A stretch of 5,175 bases of DNA, from assembly GCA_903934275.1 (NCBI GenBank), contig CAIZNF010000653.1, positions 1 through 5,175 on the forward strand, written 5' to 3'. A program made the position numbers and the translations under genes. The number at the start of each line of letters is the position of its first letter. Position 1 is the stretch's first letter. Below are positions 1 to 5,160 of this stretch, piece by piece. The notes beneath the pieces are model-generated. The model was not told where the DNA came from, searched no databases, and saw only the letters and a list, made by a program, of their open reading frames with translations. The DNA is from an uncultured Nitrosomonadales bacterium (GTDB taxonomy: Bacteria; Pseudomonadota; Gammaproteobacteria; Burkholderiales; Gallionellaceae).

Positions 1-20
1 ATTTCCATAGTGATCACCAT
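1..20 (-). CDS. Probable transposase (IstA-like), first six codons only
   Basis: An ATG at 18-20 opens a frame that leaves the window: Met-Val-Ile-Thr-Met-Glu. An AGGAG ribosome site at 25-29 sits 4 bases before this ATG and 7 bases before the GTG at 15-17, so either codon may be the real start. IstA proteins of IS21-family elements commonly begin with a short hydrophobic/acidic stretch before their helix-turn-helix, and istA starts near the left end of the element, as here. Six codons cannot identify a protein. The call rests on the flanking terminal repeats. The gene would be co-directional with ntrC, so transcripts running past ntrC would enter it. Confidence 0.4.
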
Positions 21-25
21 TTATC

Positions 26-48
26 TCCTGCCCAAAAATTAGGCAGAA
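26..48 (-). promoter_or_regulatory. Hairpin overlapping the ribosome site of the presumed transposase
   Basis: On the minus strand TTCTGCC (42-48) can pair with GGCAGGA (26-32), 7 bp including one G-U pair, around a 9-base loop. The 3' arm contains four of the five bases of the AGGAG ribosome site at 25-29. Folding would hide that site in any transcript that enters from outside the element. Pairing is seen in the sequence; the function is inferred by analogy with other insertion sequences (IS10, IS50) that block translation from read-through RNA. Confidence 0.4.
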
Positions 49-61
49 CAAGTAGAACACC

Positions 62-82
62 TGGGTCAATTTTCGATCAGCA
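62..82 (+). repeat. Terminal direct repeat, inner copy
   Basis: The unit begins TGGGTCAATTTTCG and ends TCAGCA. It differs from the outer copy at 96-116 by one base (A at 76 against G at 110), and the start-to-start distance is 34 bp. In IS21-type elements such repeats are transposase binding sites; that role is inferred here. Confidence 0.8.
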
Positions 83-95
83 GATCACCTCTATG

Positions 96-116
96 TGGGT
101 CAATTTTCGGTCAGCA
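96..116 (+). repeat. Terminal direct repeat, outer copy
   Basis: This is the second copy of the 21-bp unit, with 20 of 21 bases identical to 62-82. It ends 18 bp from the ntrC stop codon. Its outer edge runs into a CA-rich stretch (115-126) with several possible CA termini, so the end of the element is uncertain by about 6 bp. Confidence 0.8.
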
Positions 117-134
117 ACAACATACAATGCGCTT

Positions 135-1538
135 CTACTCACCTTGATTGTCCAACCCCAATTCCTGAATTTTTCGCGTCAGGGTATTGCGCCCAATACC
201 GAGCAGCGTGGCTGCTTCGATGCGCCGCCCGTTGGTGTGCTGCAAAGCTTGCAAAATTATGGTGCGCTCGAATTGCACGGTAAAGAACTCCATAATGCGC
301 CCTTCGCCGCGTTGAAGAGCCAGTGCTGCCTGCTGCGCAAGCGCGACACTCCAATCCCCGCTTAGCGCTGCCGCATTCTCACTGGCCTCATCGCGCCATT
401 CCGGCGGTAGGTCTGCTATTTCAATCATGTGCGAGGGTGTCATCACGGTCAGCCAGTGGCAGAGATTCTCCAGTTGTCGCACATTGCCGGGAAAGTCTTG
501 CGCGCTGAGATGCCGCAACGCCGCATCGCTGAATTGCTTTTGTACGACGGCCAATTCGCGCGCACTTTTTTGCAGAAAATATTTCGCCAGCAGCGGAATA
601 TCTTCGCGTCGTTCGCGCAACGGCGGCAGGCGCAGCCGTATCACGTTCAACCGGTGAAACAAGTCCTCGCGGAACATTTTTTGTTTGACGCGCTCATCAA
701 GGTTTTGATGTGTGGCAGTGATGATGCGCACGTTGGCTTTGATCGGCTGGTGCCCACCGACGCGATAGAAATTTCCATCGGACAGCACGCGCAATAAACG
801 GGTTTGCAATTCGGCCGGCATATCGCCGATTTCATCGAGGAACAATGTGCCACCTTCGGCTTGTTCAAAACGCCCATGCCGCGTTGCGGCCGCGCCGGTA
901 AATGCCCCACGTTCGTGTCCAAACAATTCCGATTCGAGTAAATCCTTGGGAATCGCGGCAGTGTTGATGGCGATAAACGGCTTATCGGCGCGCGGGCTGT
1001 GGCGGTGCAGGGCGCGTGCCACCAGCTCCTTGCCGGTGCCGGATTCGCCATTGATGAGCACCGTGGCGTGCGATTGCGACAACCTGCCGATGGCACGAAA
1101 AACCTCCTGCATCGCGGGAGCCTGGCCGAGGATATCGGCAATCACATCGGATTGTTCGGCCTCACCCAATTTGCGCTGGCTTTGCTCCAGCGCGCGCCGG
1201 ATCAAATCTACCGCATGATTGATATCGAACGGTTTTGGCAGGTATTCGAAAGCCCCACCCTGAAACGCCGAAACGGCGCTTTCCAAGTCGGAGTAAGCGG
1301 TCATGATGATGACCGGAATGAGCGGGTGGCGTTGATGCAGTGCCTGTATGAAATCAAGCCCGGAGCTGCCGGGCATGCGGATATCGCTGACCACCACTTG
1401 CGGCACATCGTGGCTCAGTGCGCGCAATGCGTCGTCCGCCGTAGCGAAGCTCTTGAACTCGATATTTTCGCGCGCCAGCGATTTCTCCAACACCCAGCGT
1501 ATCGAACGGTCGTCATCAATAATCCAGACAGGTTTCAT
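135..1538 (-). CDS. ntrC: Nitrogen regulation response regulator NtrC (sigma-54 activator)
   Basis: Cytoplasmic transcription activator of nitrogen-responsive sigma-54 promoters, phosphorylated by NtrB. The protein has 467 residues, the usual family length. Receiver domain about 1-120: acidic cluster D8-D10, phospho-acceptor D52 in SDIRMPG, T80 and K102. AAA+ domain about 135-370: Walker A GESGTGKE 164-171, sigma-54 contact loop GAFTGA 211-216, Walker B TLFLDEIG 231-238, and the GNVRQLEN motif at 351-358. C-terminal Fis-type helix-turn-helix about 428-463 (EAATLLGIGRNTLTRKIQEL). The ATG at 1538 is preceded by GGGTGA with 6 bases spacing. The C-terminus runs a few residues beyond the usual ELG end, and the reading frame is complete despite an insertion sequence starting less than 20 bp after the stop. 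It is separated from ntrB by 359 bp instead of the usual close junction. Certain to family; the name follows from the partner ntrB and glnA. Confidence 0.97.
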   Translation of the reverse strand: MKPVWIIDDDRSIRWVLEKSLARENIEFKSFATADDALRALSHDVPQVVVSDIRMPGSSGLDFIQALHQRHPLIPVIIMTAYSDLESAVSAFQGGAFEYLPKPFDINHAVDLIRRALEQSQRKLGEAEQSDVIADILGQAPAMQEVFRAIGRLSQSHATVLINGESGTGKELVARALHRHSPRADKPFIAINTAAIPKDLLESELFGHERGAFTGAAATRHGRFEQAEGGTLFLDEIGDMPAELQTRLLRVLSDGNFYRVGGHQPIKANVRIITATHQNLDERVKQKMFREDLFHRLNVIRLRLPPLRERREDIPLLAKYFLQKSARELAVVQKQFSDAALRHLSAQDFPGNVRQLENLCHWLTVMTPSHMIEIADLPPEWRDEASENAAALSGDWSVALAQQAALALQRGEGRIMEFFTVQFERTIILQALQHTNGRRIEAATLLGIGRNTLTRKIQELGLDNQGE

Positions 1539-1583
1539 ATTGTGTCACCCATAATTTTGGCTCATCCAAAAAACGGCTATTTA

Positions 1584-1610
1584 TCCACGAAAAGCACGAA
1601 AGACACGAAA
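1584..1610 (+). repeat. Left inverted repeat, three CACGAAA units
   Basis: CACGAAA occurs three times with starts at 1586, 1595 and 1604, a 9-bp period. The 27-bp arm matches the reverse complement of 1853-1879 except at two positions (1594 and 1603). The arm faces the ntrC leader, 46 bp before the ntrC start codon. Confidence 0.85.
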
Positions 1611-1631
1611 ATGTTCAAACATAAGCAACAC

Positions 1632-1661
1632 GTTATAGAGACGGCAACAAATAGATTACAA
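1632..1661 (-). promoter_or_regulatory. Possible sigma-70 promoter for ntrC inside the repeat element
   Basis: On the minus strand TTGTAA (1656-1661) and TATAAC (1632-1637) are separated by 18 bp. The -10 box matches the consensus at five of six bases, the -35 box at four. Transcription would start near 1625 and give ntrC a leader of about 87 bases through the left inverted repeat. This is a prediction from motif match only. Confidence 0.3.
1634..1645 (+). repeat. 12-bp direct repeat, copy 1
   Basis: TATAGAGACGGC matches TATAGAGACAGC at 1830-1841 in 11 of 12 bases. Both copies lie just inside the two inverted-repeat arms, but in direct orientation. Function unknown; on the minus strand this copy overlaps a possible promoter -10 box. 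Confidence 0.5.
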
Positions 1662-1731
1662 ATCCGTTCGTGGTTAAGTAGTGACTTAGCATGGGGTTAT
1701 CGTGCTTAGTCAATACTTAGTTGTTTCATCA

Positions 1732-1777
1732 GAGCTTGTCGAACCACACAACTCTTCGACAAGCTCAGGGCGAACGG
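1732..1777. repeat. REP-like palindromic repeat
   Basis: GAGCTTGTCGAA (1732-1743) and TTCGACAAGCTC (1755-1766) form perfect 12-bp arms around an 11-base loop. The right arm continues to AGGGCGAACGG (1767-1777), and CCGTTCG at 1664-1670 is the inverse of its last seven bases, giving an outer nested pair. The unit TTCGACAAGCTC followed by AGG and CGAACGG is one I recall as a widely spread extragenic palindrome in beta- and gammaproteobacteria. As RNA the inner hairpin is strong in either direction, but no T-run follows, so it is not a classic terminator. Confidence 0.75.
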
Positions 1778-1829
1778 AAACTGTTTAATGGCCGACTCTA
1801 TAAATCACTACCCAGTGGGCAAATTACCG

Positions 1830-1841
1830 TATAGAGACAGC
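1830..1841 (+). repeat. 12-bp direct repeat, copy 2
   Basis: TATAGAGACAGC is the second copy of the 12-bp repeat and lies 11 bp inside the right inverted-repeat arm. At this length a chance match is possible. Confidence 0.5.
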
Positions 1842-1852
1842 TTGTGATTTTA

Positions 1853-1879
1853 TTTCGTGCCTTTCGTGTTTTTCGTGGA
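1853..1879 (-). repeat. Right inverted repeat, three CACGAAA units
   Basis: On the minus strand this arm also reads as three CACGAAA units at a 9-bp period. It starts 18 bp after the ntrB stop codon. Read as RNA the two arms could form a 27-bp long-range stem with two mismatched positions closing a loop of about 242 bases. Confidence 0.85.
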
Positions 1880-1897
1880 CCACCTGTTTTTTCCGTT

Positions 1898-2938
1898 TCA
1901 TTGTAGCGGCAGCAGCACGGTAAAACATGTGCGTCCGGGTTCGCTGTCAAACTCGATCATACCCTGATGCTGGCTGATGAAATCCTGCGCCAGCGTCAGC
2001 CCTAGCCCATGCCCATCCGCGTGCCCGGAAACCAGCGGATAAAAAATCTTGTCTCGCAATTCCGGCGGGATGCCCGGCCCATCGTCAATAATTTGCATCA
2101 TCACCGCAAGGCGATGGCGGCGCTTGATGATGGTCATCTGTCGCGCAACACGGGTGCGCAGAATAATAGTTCCGTTGCCTCGCATCGCCTGTGTGGCGTT
2201 GCGCACAATATTGAGCACTGCTTGTATTAACTGCTCTTTATCGCCAACCAGCGCGGGCAAGCTAATGTCGTAGTCGCGCTGTATCGTAAGGCCCTCCGGC
2301 ATTTCCGCCAGCACCACACTGCGCACCCGTTCCAGCACTTCGTGGATATTGAGCGCGCTGTAATGTGAAGCATTTTGTGGGCTGAGCAGCTTTTCCATCA
2401 GGGAGCGCAGCCGGTCAGCCTCTTGCACGATGACCTGAGTGTATTCGCGCAAAGCAGGTTTTTCCAGTTCCTGTTCGAGCAGTTGCGCCGCGCCGCGTAT
2501 GCCACCAAGCGGGTTTTTTATCTCATGCGCGAGGTTACGCAGCAGCAGGCGATTGGCCTGTGTCTGATCCAGCATTTGCTCTTCACGAGCCAGCTTCAAC
2601 GGCCTGTCCATCGGGTGAAATTCCAACAGCAAACATTTTCGATCCAATTGCAGCGGAGTCGCCGTGCAGCGCAACTGTAATTTTCCATGAGCTGGCGTAC
2701 CCAGTACCAAGTCATGCTCGATGTAGCTGGCATTGTTATGCACTGCTTGCAGCATCGCATTGTCCAGTTGCTCGGTGTGTGTGAACACTTGCCGCATCGC
2801 ATGCCCGAACAAATTTTTACCGCTCACGTCAAACAGGTTTTCTGCCGCCGGGTTGATGTAAGCGATACACGACTCTTCATCCAGCAGGATAACCGCTGTG
2901 GCGAGATATTCGAGTGTAAGGTAAGGGAATTCAGGCAT
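1898..2938 (-). CDS. glnL: Nitrogen regulation sensor histidine kinase NtrB
   Basis: Soluble two-component kinase/phosphatase (NtrB, NRII) that phosphorylates NtrC when nitrogen is scarce and, with PII bound, removes the phosphate. The protein has 346 residues, normal for the family, and shows no membrane segment. PAS domain about 5-110 (STAVxLLD-type start, YINPAAENLF 27-36). Dimerisation and phospho-acceptor helix with H138 in NLAHEIKNPLGG (135-146). ATP-binding domain: N-box NIVRNATQAM 243-252, G1 DDGPGIP 285-291, and GHGLGLTLAQ 309-318. The ATG at 2938 gives the expected N-terminus and has only a weak AAGAG ribosome site. It follows the DUF4124 gene by 39 bp without a terminator between, so the two are probably co-transcribed. 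The stop lies 18 bp before the inverted-repeat element that separates it from ntrC. Confidence 0.96.
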   Translation of the reverse strand: MPEFPYLTLEYLATAVILLDEESCIAYINPAAENLFDVSGKNLFGHAMRQVFTHTEQLDNAMLQAVHNNASYIEHDLVLGTPAHGKLQLRCTATPLQLDRKCLLLEFHPMDRPLKLAREEQMLDQTQANRLLLRNLAHEIKNPLGGIRGAAQLLEQELEKPALREYTQVIVQEADRLRSLMEKLLSPQNASHYSALNIHEVLERVRSVVLAEMPEGLTIQRDYDISLPALVGDKEQLIQAVLNIVRNATQAMRGNGTIILRTRVARQMTIIKRRHRLAVMMQIIDDGPGIPPELRDKIFYPLVSGHADGHGLGLTLAQDFISQHQGMIEFDSEPGRTCFTVLLPLQ

Positions 2939-2950
2939 ACGCTCTTGCTA

Positions 2951-2966
2951 TGCAGAATACATGCCA
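2951..2966 (-). promoter_or_regulatory. Sigma-54-like motif just before ntrB
   Basis: The minus strand reads TGGCATGTATTCTGCA, with the diagnostic GG and GC separated by exactly 10 bases and the same CTGCA end as the glnA promoter. It differs from TGGCACG-N4-TTGCA at two positions. Transcription would begin near 2940, about 2 bases before the ntrB start codon, giving an essentially leaderless message. The motif match is clear; activity is doubtful. Confidence 0.35.
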
Positions 2967-2977
2967 GCAAAATGGAT

Positions 2978-3454
2978 TTATTTGAGTTTGAACAGCTCGA
3001 TTTTTAGTGCTTCGATGTTTTTTTTATGCAAATCAACTTGCTCATTTAATGTCTTGATTTTTTCTTCATACTTCGCCACATTACGGTAGGTCTTTCCGCC
3101 CTGGCCTTTGTAAACTTCGGGGTTAGCCTCGCCATCCTTTAAGCCCTGTATGGACTCTTCGAGCAATTTTTGCTCAGTGTCCAACTCGTCTTGCAGAATT
3201 TTGCGACGCGTGTCATCACGCCCTTTCTGCATCGTGCTATCCACCTTTGGAAAACCCTCTGGCGAAGCGGCAGTCCGTCCACGCGGCGACGAAGCCATGG
3301 TGGGCAACGGCTCCAGAATGATTTTCTTGCCGCCTTTGATGGGCGCACTGGAATAAGTGACATGCCCCTCGGCATCAACCGCCTTGTAAATCTCCGCCTG
3401 CGCCCAAACCGGACTGAGGCATATTATTGCTAGCAAGTATCCAAGTTTCATCAT
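2978..3454 (-). CDS. Secreted DUF4124-type protein with C-terminal coiled coil, function unknown
   Basis: Small exported protein of 158 residues. Residues 1-20 are a Sec signal peptide: Lys3, hydrophobic stretch to about 17, and an Ala-Gln-Ala end before Glu21. Residues about 19-50 match the DUF4124 pattern (EIYKAVDAEGHVTYSS, then Pro and a Lys/Gly-rich strand), a short periplasmic beta domain of unknown role. Residues about 76-158 are highly charged and heptad-like, so probably helical coiled coil. Start choice: ATG pairs at 3454 and 3451 follow GCAGGAG with 6 or 9 bases spacing. A longer frame back to a TTG at 3532 would begin inside the glnA terminator and upstream of the likely promoter. 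The gene has its own promoter and is followed by ntrB after 39 bp. From memory, a DUF4124 gene between glnA and ntrB recurs in several beta- and gammaproteobacteria, but I know no demonstrated role in nitrogen control. Confidence 0.85.
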   Translation of the reverse strand: MMKLGYLLAIICLSPVWAQAEIYKAVDAEGHVTYSSAPIKGGKKIILEPLPTMASSPRGRTAASPEGFPKVDSTMQKGRDDTRRKILQDELDTEQKLLEESIQGLKDGEANPEVYKGQGGKTYRNVAKYEEKIKTLNEQVDLHKKNIEALKIELFKLK

Positions 3455-3460
3455 CAATAT

Positions 3461-3467
3461 CTCCTGC
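3461..3467 (-). promoter_or_regulatory. Ribosome binding site that fixes the DUF4124 gene start
   Basis: GCAGGAG on the minus strand lies 6 bases before the ATG at 3452-3454 and 9 before the ATG at 3449-3451. It supports a start at the signal peptide. Confidence 0.75.
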
Positions 3468-3483
3468 AAAGTGGCACGGGTCA

Positions 3484-3512
3484 AGTATAGGGCAAGCGCC
3501 GGATGCAGACAA
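3484..3512 (-). promoter_or_regulatory. Sigma-70 promoter for the DUF4124 gene (and probably ntrB)
   Basis: The minus strand shows TTGTCT (3507-3512), a 17-bp spacer, then TATACT (3484-3489). The -10 box matches at five of six positions and the -35 box at four. The predicted start near 3477 leaves a leader of about 23 bases containing the ribosome site. It lies directly after the glnA terminator, allowing basal expression of the downstream genes independent of glnA. Confidence 0.65.
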
Positions 3513-3530
3513 ATTTTTGCCGCCCAAAGC

Positions 3531-3554
3531 AAAACGGGGCTTGCGCCCCGTTTT
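3531..3554 (-). terminator. Rho-independent terminator of glnA
   Basis: A perfect 10-bp inverted repeat, AAAACGGGGC (3531-3540) and GCCCCGTTTT (3545-3554), encloses a 4-base loop that reads GCAA (a GNRA tetraloop) in the glnA direction. The stem begins 19 bases after the glnA stop codon and ends in a T-run followed by GCTTT. An A/T-rich tract on the other side makes it potentially bidirectional. Confidence 0.85.
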
Positions 3555-3573
3555 TCTTTTACACGTTGCGTGA

Positions 3574-4989
3574 TTAAATGCTGTAATACATTTCGAACTC
3601 AACCGGATGCGTAGTCATGCGAAGACGGTTGACCTCGTCCATCTTCAGTGCGATGTAGGCATCGATGAAGTCGTTGGAGAATACGCCGCCGCGAGTCAGG
3701 AACTCGCGATCCTTGTCCAGATGCCCCAGTGCTTCATCCAGCGAGGCACACACGGTTGGGATTTTCGCGTCTTCTTCCGGCGGCAAGTCGTACAGGTTTT
3801 TGTCAGCCGGGTCGCCAGGATGAATTTTGTTTTGGATACCATCCAGACCAGCCATCATCAGTGCTGTGAAACACAGATATGGATTCGCGGTCGGATCCGG
3901 GAAACGGGTCTCGATACGGCGCGCCTTATCGCTGGCCACATGCGGGATGCGGATCGAAGCGGAGCGATTTTTTGCCGAGTAAGCCAGTTTGACCGGCGCT
4001 TCGTAGTGAGGAACCAGACGCTTGTAGGAGTTGGTACCGGGATTGCAGATCGCATTCAGCGCCTTGGCATGCTTGATGATGCCGCCGATGTAATACAGCG
4101 CGGTCTCGGACAATCCCGCATAACCGTTGCCCGCAAACAGGTTCTTGCCATCCTTCCAGATGGATTGGTGTACGTGCATACCGGAGCCGTTGTCCCCCAC
4201 GATAGGCTTAGGCATAAAGGTCGCGGTTTTGCCGTACTGGTGTGCGACATTATGCACGACGTATTTCAACACCTGGGTCTGGTCGGCGCGGCGCACCAGC
4301 GTGTTGAACTTGGTGCCGATTTCGCATTGCCCGGCGGTCGCCACTTCGTGGTGATGCACTTCGACTTCGATGCCGATGTCTTCCAGTGCCAGACACATTG
4401 CGGCGCGGATATCGTTCAAGCTGTCGACCGGTGGAACCGGGAAATAGCCGCCCTTTACCATGGGGCGATGTCCGGTGTTGCCGCCGTCAAATTTTTCGCC
4501 TGTTGCCCATGCGGCTTCTTCGGAGTTTATTTTGAGAGAACAGCCGGACATATCGACATGCCAGTTCACAGAATCAAAAATGAAAAATTCCGGCTCTGGG
4601 CCGAAATAAGCCGTGTCGCCGATACCGCTGGACTTCAGATAGGCTTCTGCGCGTTTCGCTATAGAGCGCGGATCGCGGTCATAACCCTTGCCATCAGTCG
4701 GTTCGATCACGTCGCAGGTGATCACCAGGGTGTTTTCGTCCATAAACGGATCGAGATAGGCCGTCACCGGATCCGGCACCAACAACATGTCCGATGCTTG
4801 AATACCTTTCCAACCAGCGATGGATGAACCGTCGAACGCGTGGCCATCCTCAAATTTTTCCATACCCACGTACTTGGCGGGCACGCCGACGTGCTGCTCT
4901 TTGCCGCGCGTATCGGTAAAACGAAAATCCACGAACTTTATGTCGCGGTCCTTAATCATTTTCAACACATCATTTGCCGATAACGACAT
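3574..4989 (-). CDS. glnA: Glutamine synthetase, type I (adenylylatable)
   Basis: Catalyses glutamate + ammonia + ATP to glutamine, the entry step of ammonium assimilation; cytoplasmic dodecamer in this family. The protein has 471 residues, typical of the type I-beta form. Visible signatures: N-terminal beta-grasp domain with DGSSIAGW (53-60), metal-binding glutamates in PEPEF (131-135), ATP/glutamate-binding segment [16 protein letters not shown] (261-276), the [18 protein letters not shown] loop (316-333, with the ammonia-site glutamate E330), NRSASIRIP (341-349), and the adenylylation tyrosine Y400 in NLYDLPPEE. Presence of Y400 implies control by the GlnE/PII cascade. The ATG at 4989 has a strong AGGGGAG ribosome site 6 bases upstream. 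It is transcribed from a sigma-54 promoter with NtrC sites and ended by its own hairpin, so the downstream regulators need read-through or their own promoter. Confidence 0.98.
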   Translation of the reverse strand: MSLSANDVLKMIKDRDIKFVDFRFTDTRGKEQHVGVPAKYVGMEKFEDGHAFDGSSIAGWKGIQASDMLLVPDPVTAYLDPFMDENTLVITCDVIEPTDGKGYDRDPRSIAKRAEAYLKSSGIGDTAYFGPEPEFFIFDSVNWHVDMSGCSLKINSEEAAWATGEKFDGGNTGHRPMVKGGYFPVPPVDSLNDIRAAMCLALEDIGIEVEVHHHEVATAGQCEIGTKFNTLVRRADQTQVLKYVVHNVAHQYGKTATFMPKPIVGDNGSGMHVHQSIWKDGKNLFAGNGYAGLSETALYYIGGIIKHAKALNAICNPGTNSYKRLVPHYEAPVKLAYSAKNRSASIRIPHVASDKARRIETRFPDPTANPYLCFTALMMAGLDGIQNKIHPGDPADKNLYDLPPEEDAKIPTVCASLDEALGHLDKDREFLTRGGVFSNDFIDAYIALKMDEVNRLRMTTHPVEFEMYYSI

Positions 4990-5049
4990 AACACTCTCCC
5001 CTAAAAATAAGAATTAAATTAAATAGCAAACAAACCTGAGATTTACGAA

Positions 5050-5065
5050 TGCAGGAAGTGTGCCA
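5050..5065 (-). promoter_or_regulatory. Sigma-54 promoter of glnA
   Basis: The minus strand reads TGGCACACTTCCTGCA. GG and GC are exactly 10 bases apart, and it matches the TGGCACG-N4-TTGCA consensus at all but two positions. The predicted start is near 5039, giving a leader of about 50 bases with an A/T-rich stretch and the AGGGGAG ribosome site. Two NtrC sites lie upstream at enhancer distance. Confidence 0.85.
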
Positions 5066-5128
5066 GCTACCCCTTCATGGTTGTGCCGCATTGTGCCATA
5101 GGTCATCAACGCGAGGCATAAAATATTT

Positions 5129-5143
5129 GCACCAAACTTGGGC
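5129..5143. promoter_or_regulatory. NtrC binding site 2 (proximal enhancer)
   Basis: GCACCAAACTTGGGC matches GCAC-N7-GTGC with one base changed in the second half (GGGC). Its centre (5136) is 32 bp from that of site 1, three DNA turns, and about 97 bp before the predicted start. The same spacing is known for the two strong NtrC sites of Escherichia coli glnA. Confidence 0.65.
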
Positions 5144-5160
5144 GTTTCGAGATTGTTGGC

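Larger units (their letters stand above)
1..122 (-). mobile_element. End of an insertion sequence, probably IS21 family (continues beyond the window)
   Basis: Two near-identical 21-bp direct repeats (62-82 and 96-116) lie at the border of the ntrC flank. Further in is a short leader and then a ribosome site plus start codon reading out of the window. Multiple direct repeats inside the terminal region, ends of the form TG...CA, and a transposase gene starting close to one end are the known layout of IS21-family elements (istA/istB). Read inward on the minus strand, the edge is TGTTGCTGACC (from 119) or TGTTGTTGCTG (from 122). The exact terminal base cannot be fixed because the other end and the target duplication are outside the window. 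The family assignment rests on layout and on recall of similar ends, not on a visible transposase domain. Confidence 0.6.
1584..1879. mobile_element. 296-bp non-coding inverted-repeat element (MITE-like) between ntrB and ntrC
   Basis: The element is bounded by 27-bp inverted repeats at 1584-1610 and 1853-1879, 25 of 27 bases matching. It fills most of the 359-bp gap, and without it ntrB and ntrC would be 63 bp apart. The inside holds a 12-bp-arm palindrome (1732-1766), a 12-bp direct repeat (1634-1645, 1830-1841) and several small dyads, and no credible reading frame. Size, terminal inverted repeats and lack of coding are those of a miniature mobile element. I found no target duplication next to the arms, so it could instead be a composite of unrelated intergenic repeats. 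Units of the CACGAAA kind recur between genes of many proteobacteria (recall, not checked). Confidence 0.5.

Noticed and set aside
1555..1571. TTTTGG/CCAAAA dyad before ntrC as a terminator
   Set aside because: It has only 6 A/T-rich base pairs and no T-run in the gene direction. It lies just before the ntrC ribosome site, where a terminator would make little sense.
1584..1610. Short regular CACGAAA units as a CRISPR array
   Set aside because: The units are 7 bp at a 9-bp period with no spacers, and the whole arm recurs inverted at 1853-1879.
999..1709. A 236-codon plus-strand frame opposite ntrC
   Set aside because: It is antisense to the receiver and AAA+ regions of ntrC, shows no domain, and its end is in repeat DNA.
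1685..1713. TTGACT-N17-GCTAAG on the minus strand as a promoter for ntrC
   Set aside because: The -35 box is good but the -10 box matches the consensus at only three of six positions and lacks the key final T.
3455..3532. Longer start of the DUF4124 gene at a TTG
   Set aside because: The TTG lies inside the glnA terminator and upstream of the predicted promoter, and the extra residues would spoil the signal peptide. The ATG pair has a good ribosome site.
3607..4827. A long open frame of 406 codons on the plus strand opposite glnA
   Set aside because: It is the antisense shadow of glnA, whose codon bias keeps the opposite frame open. It has no recognisable domain, no convincing ribosome site, and the glnA protein is certain.
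5102..5114. IHF site between the NtrC sites and the glnA promoter
   Set aside because: CATCAA is present but the TTR half at the required distance is missing.
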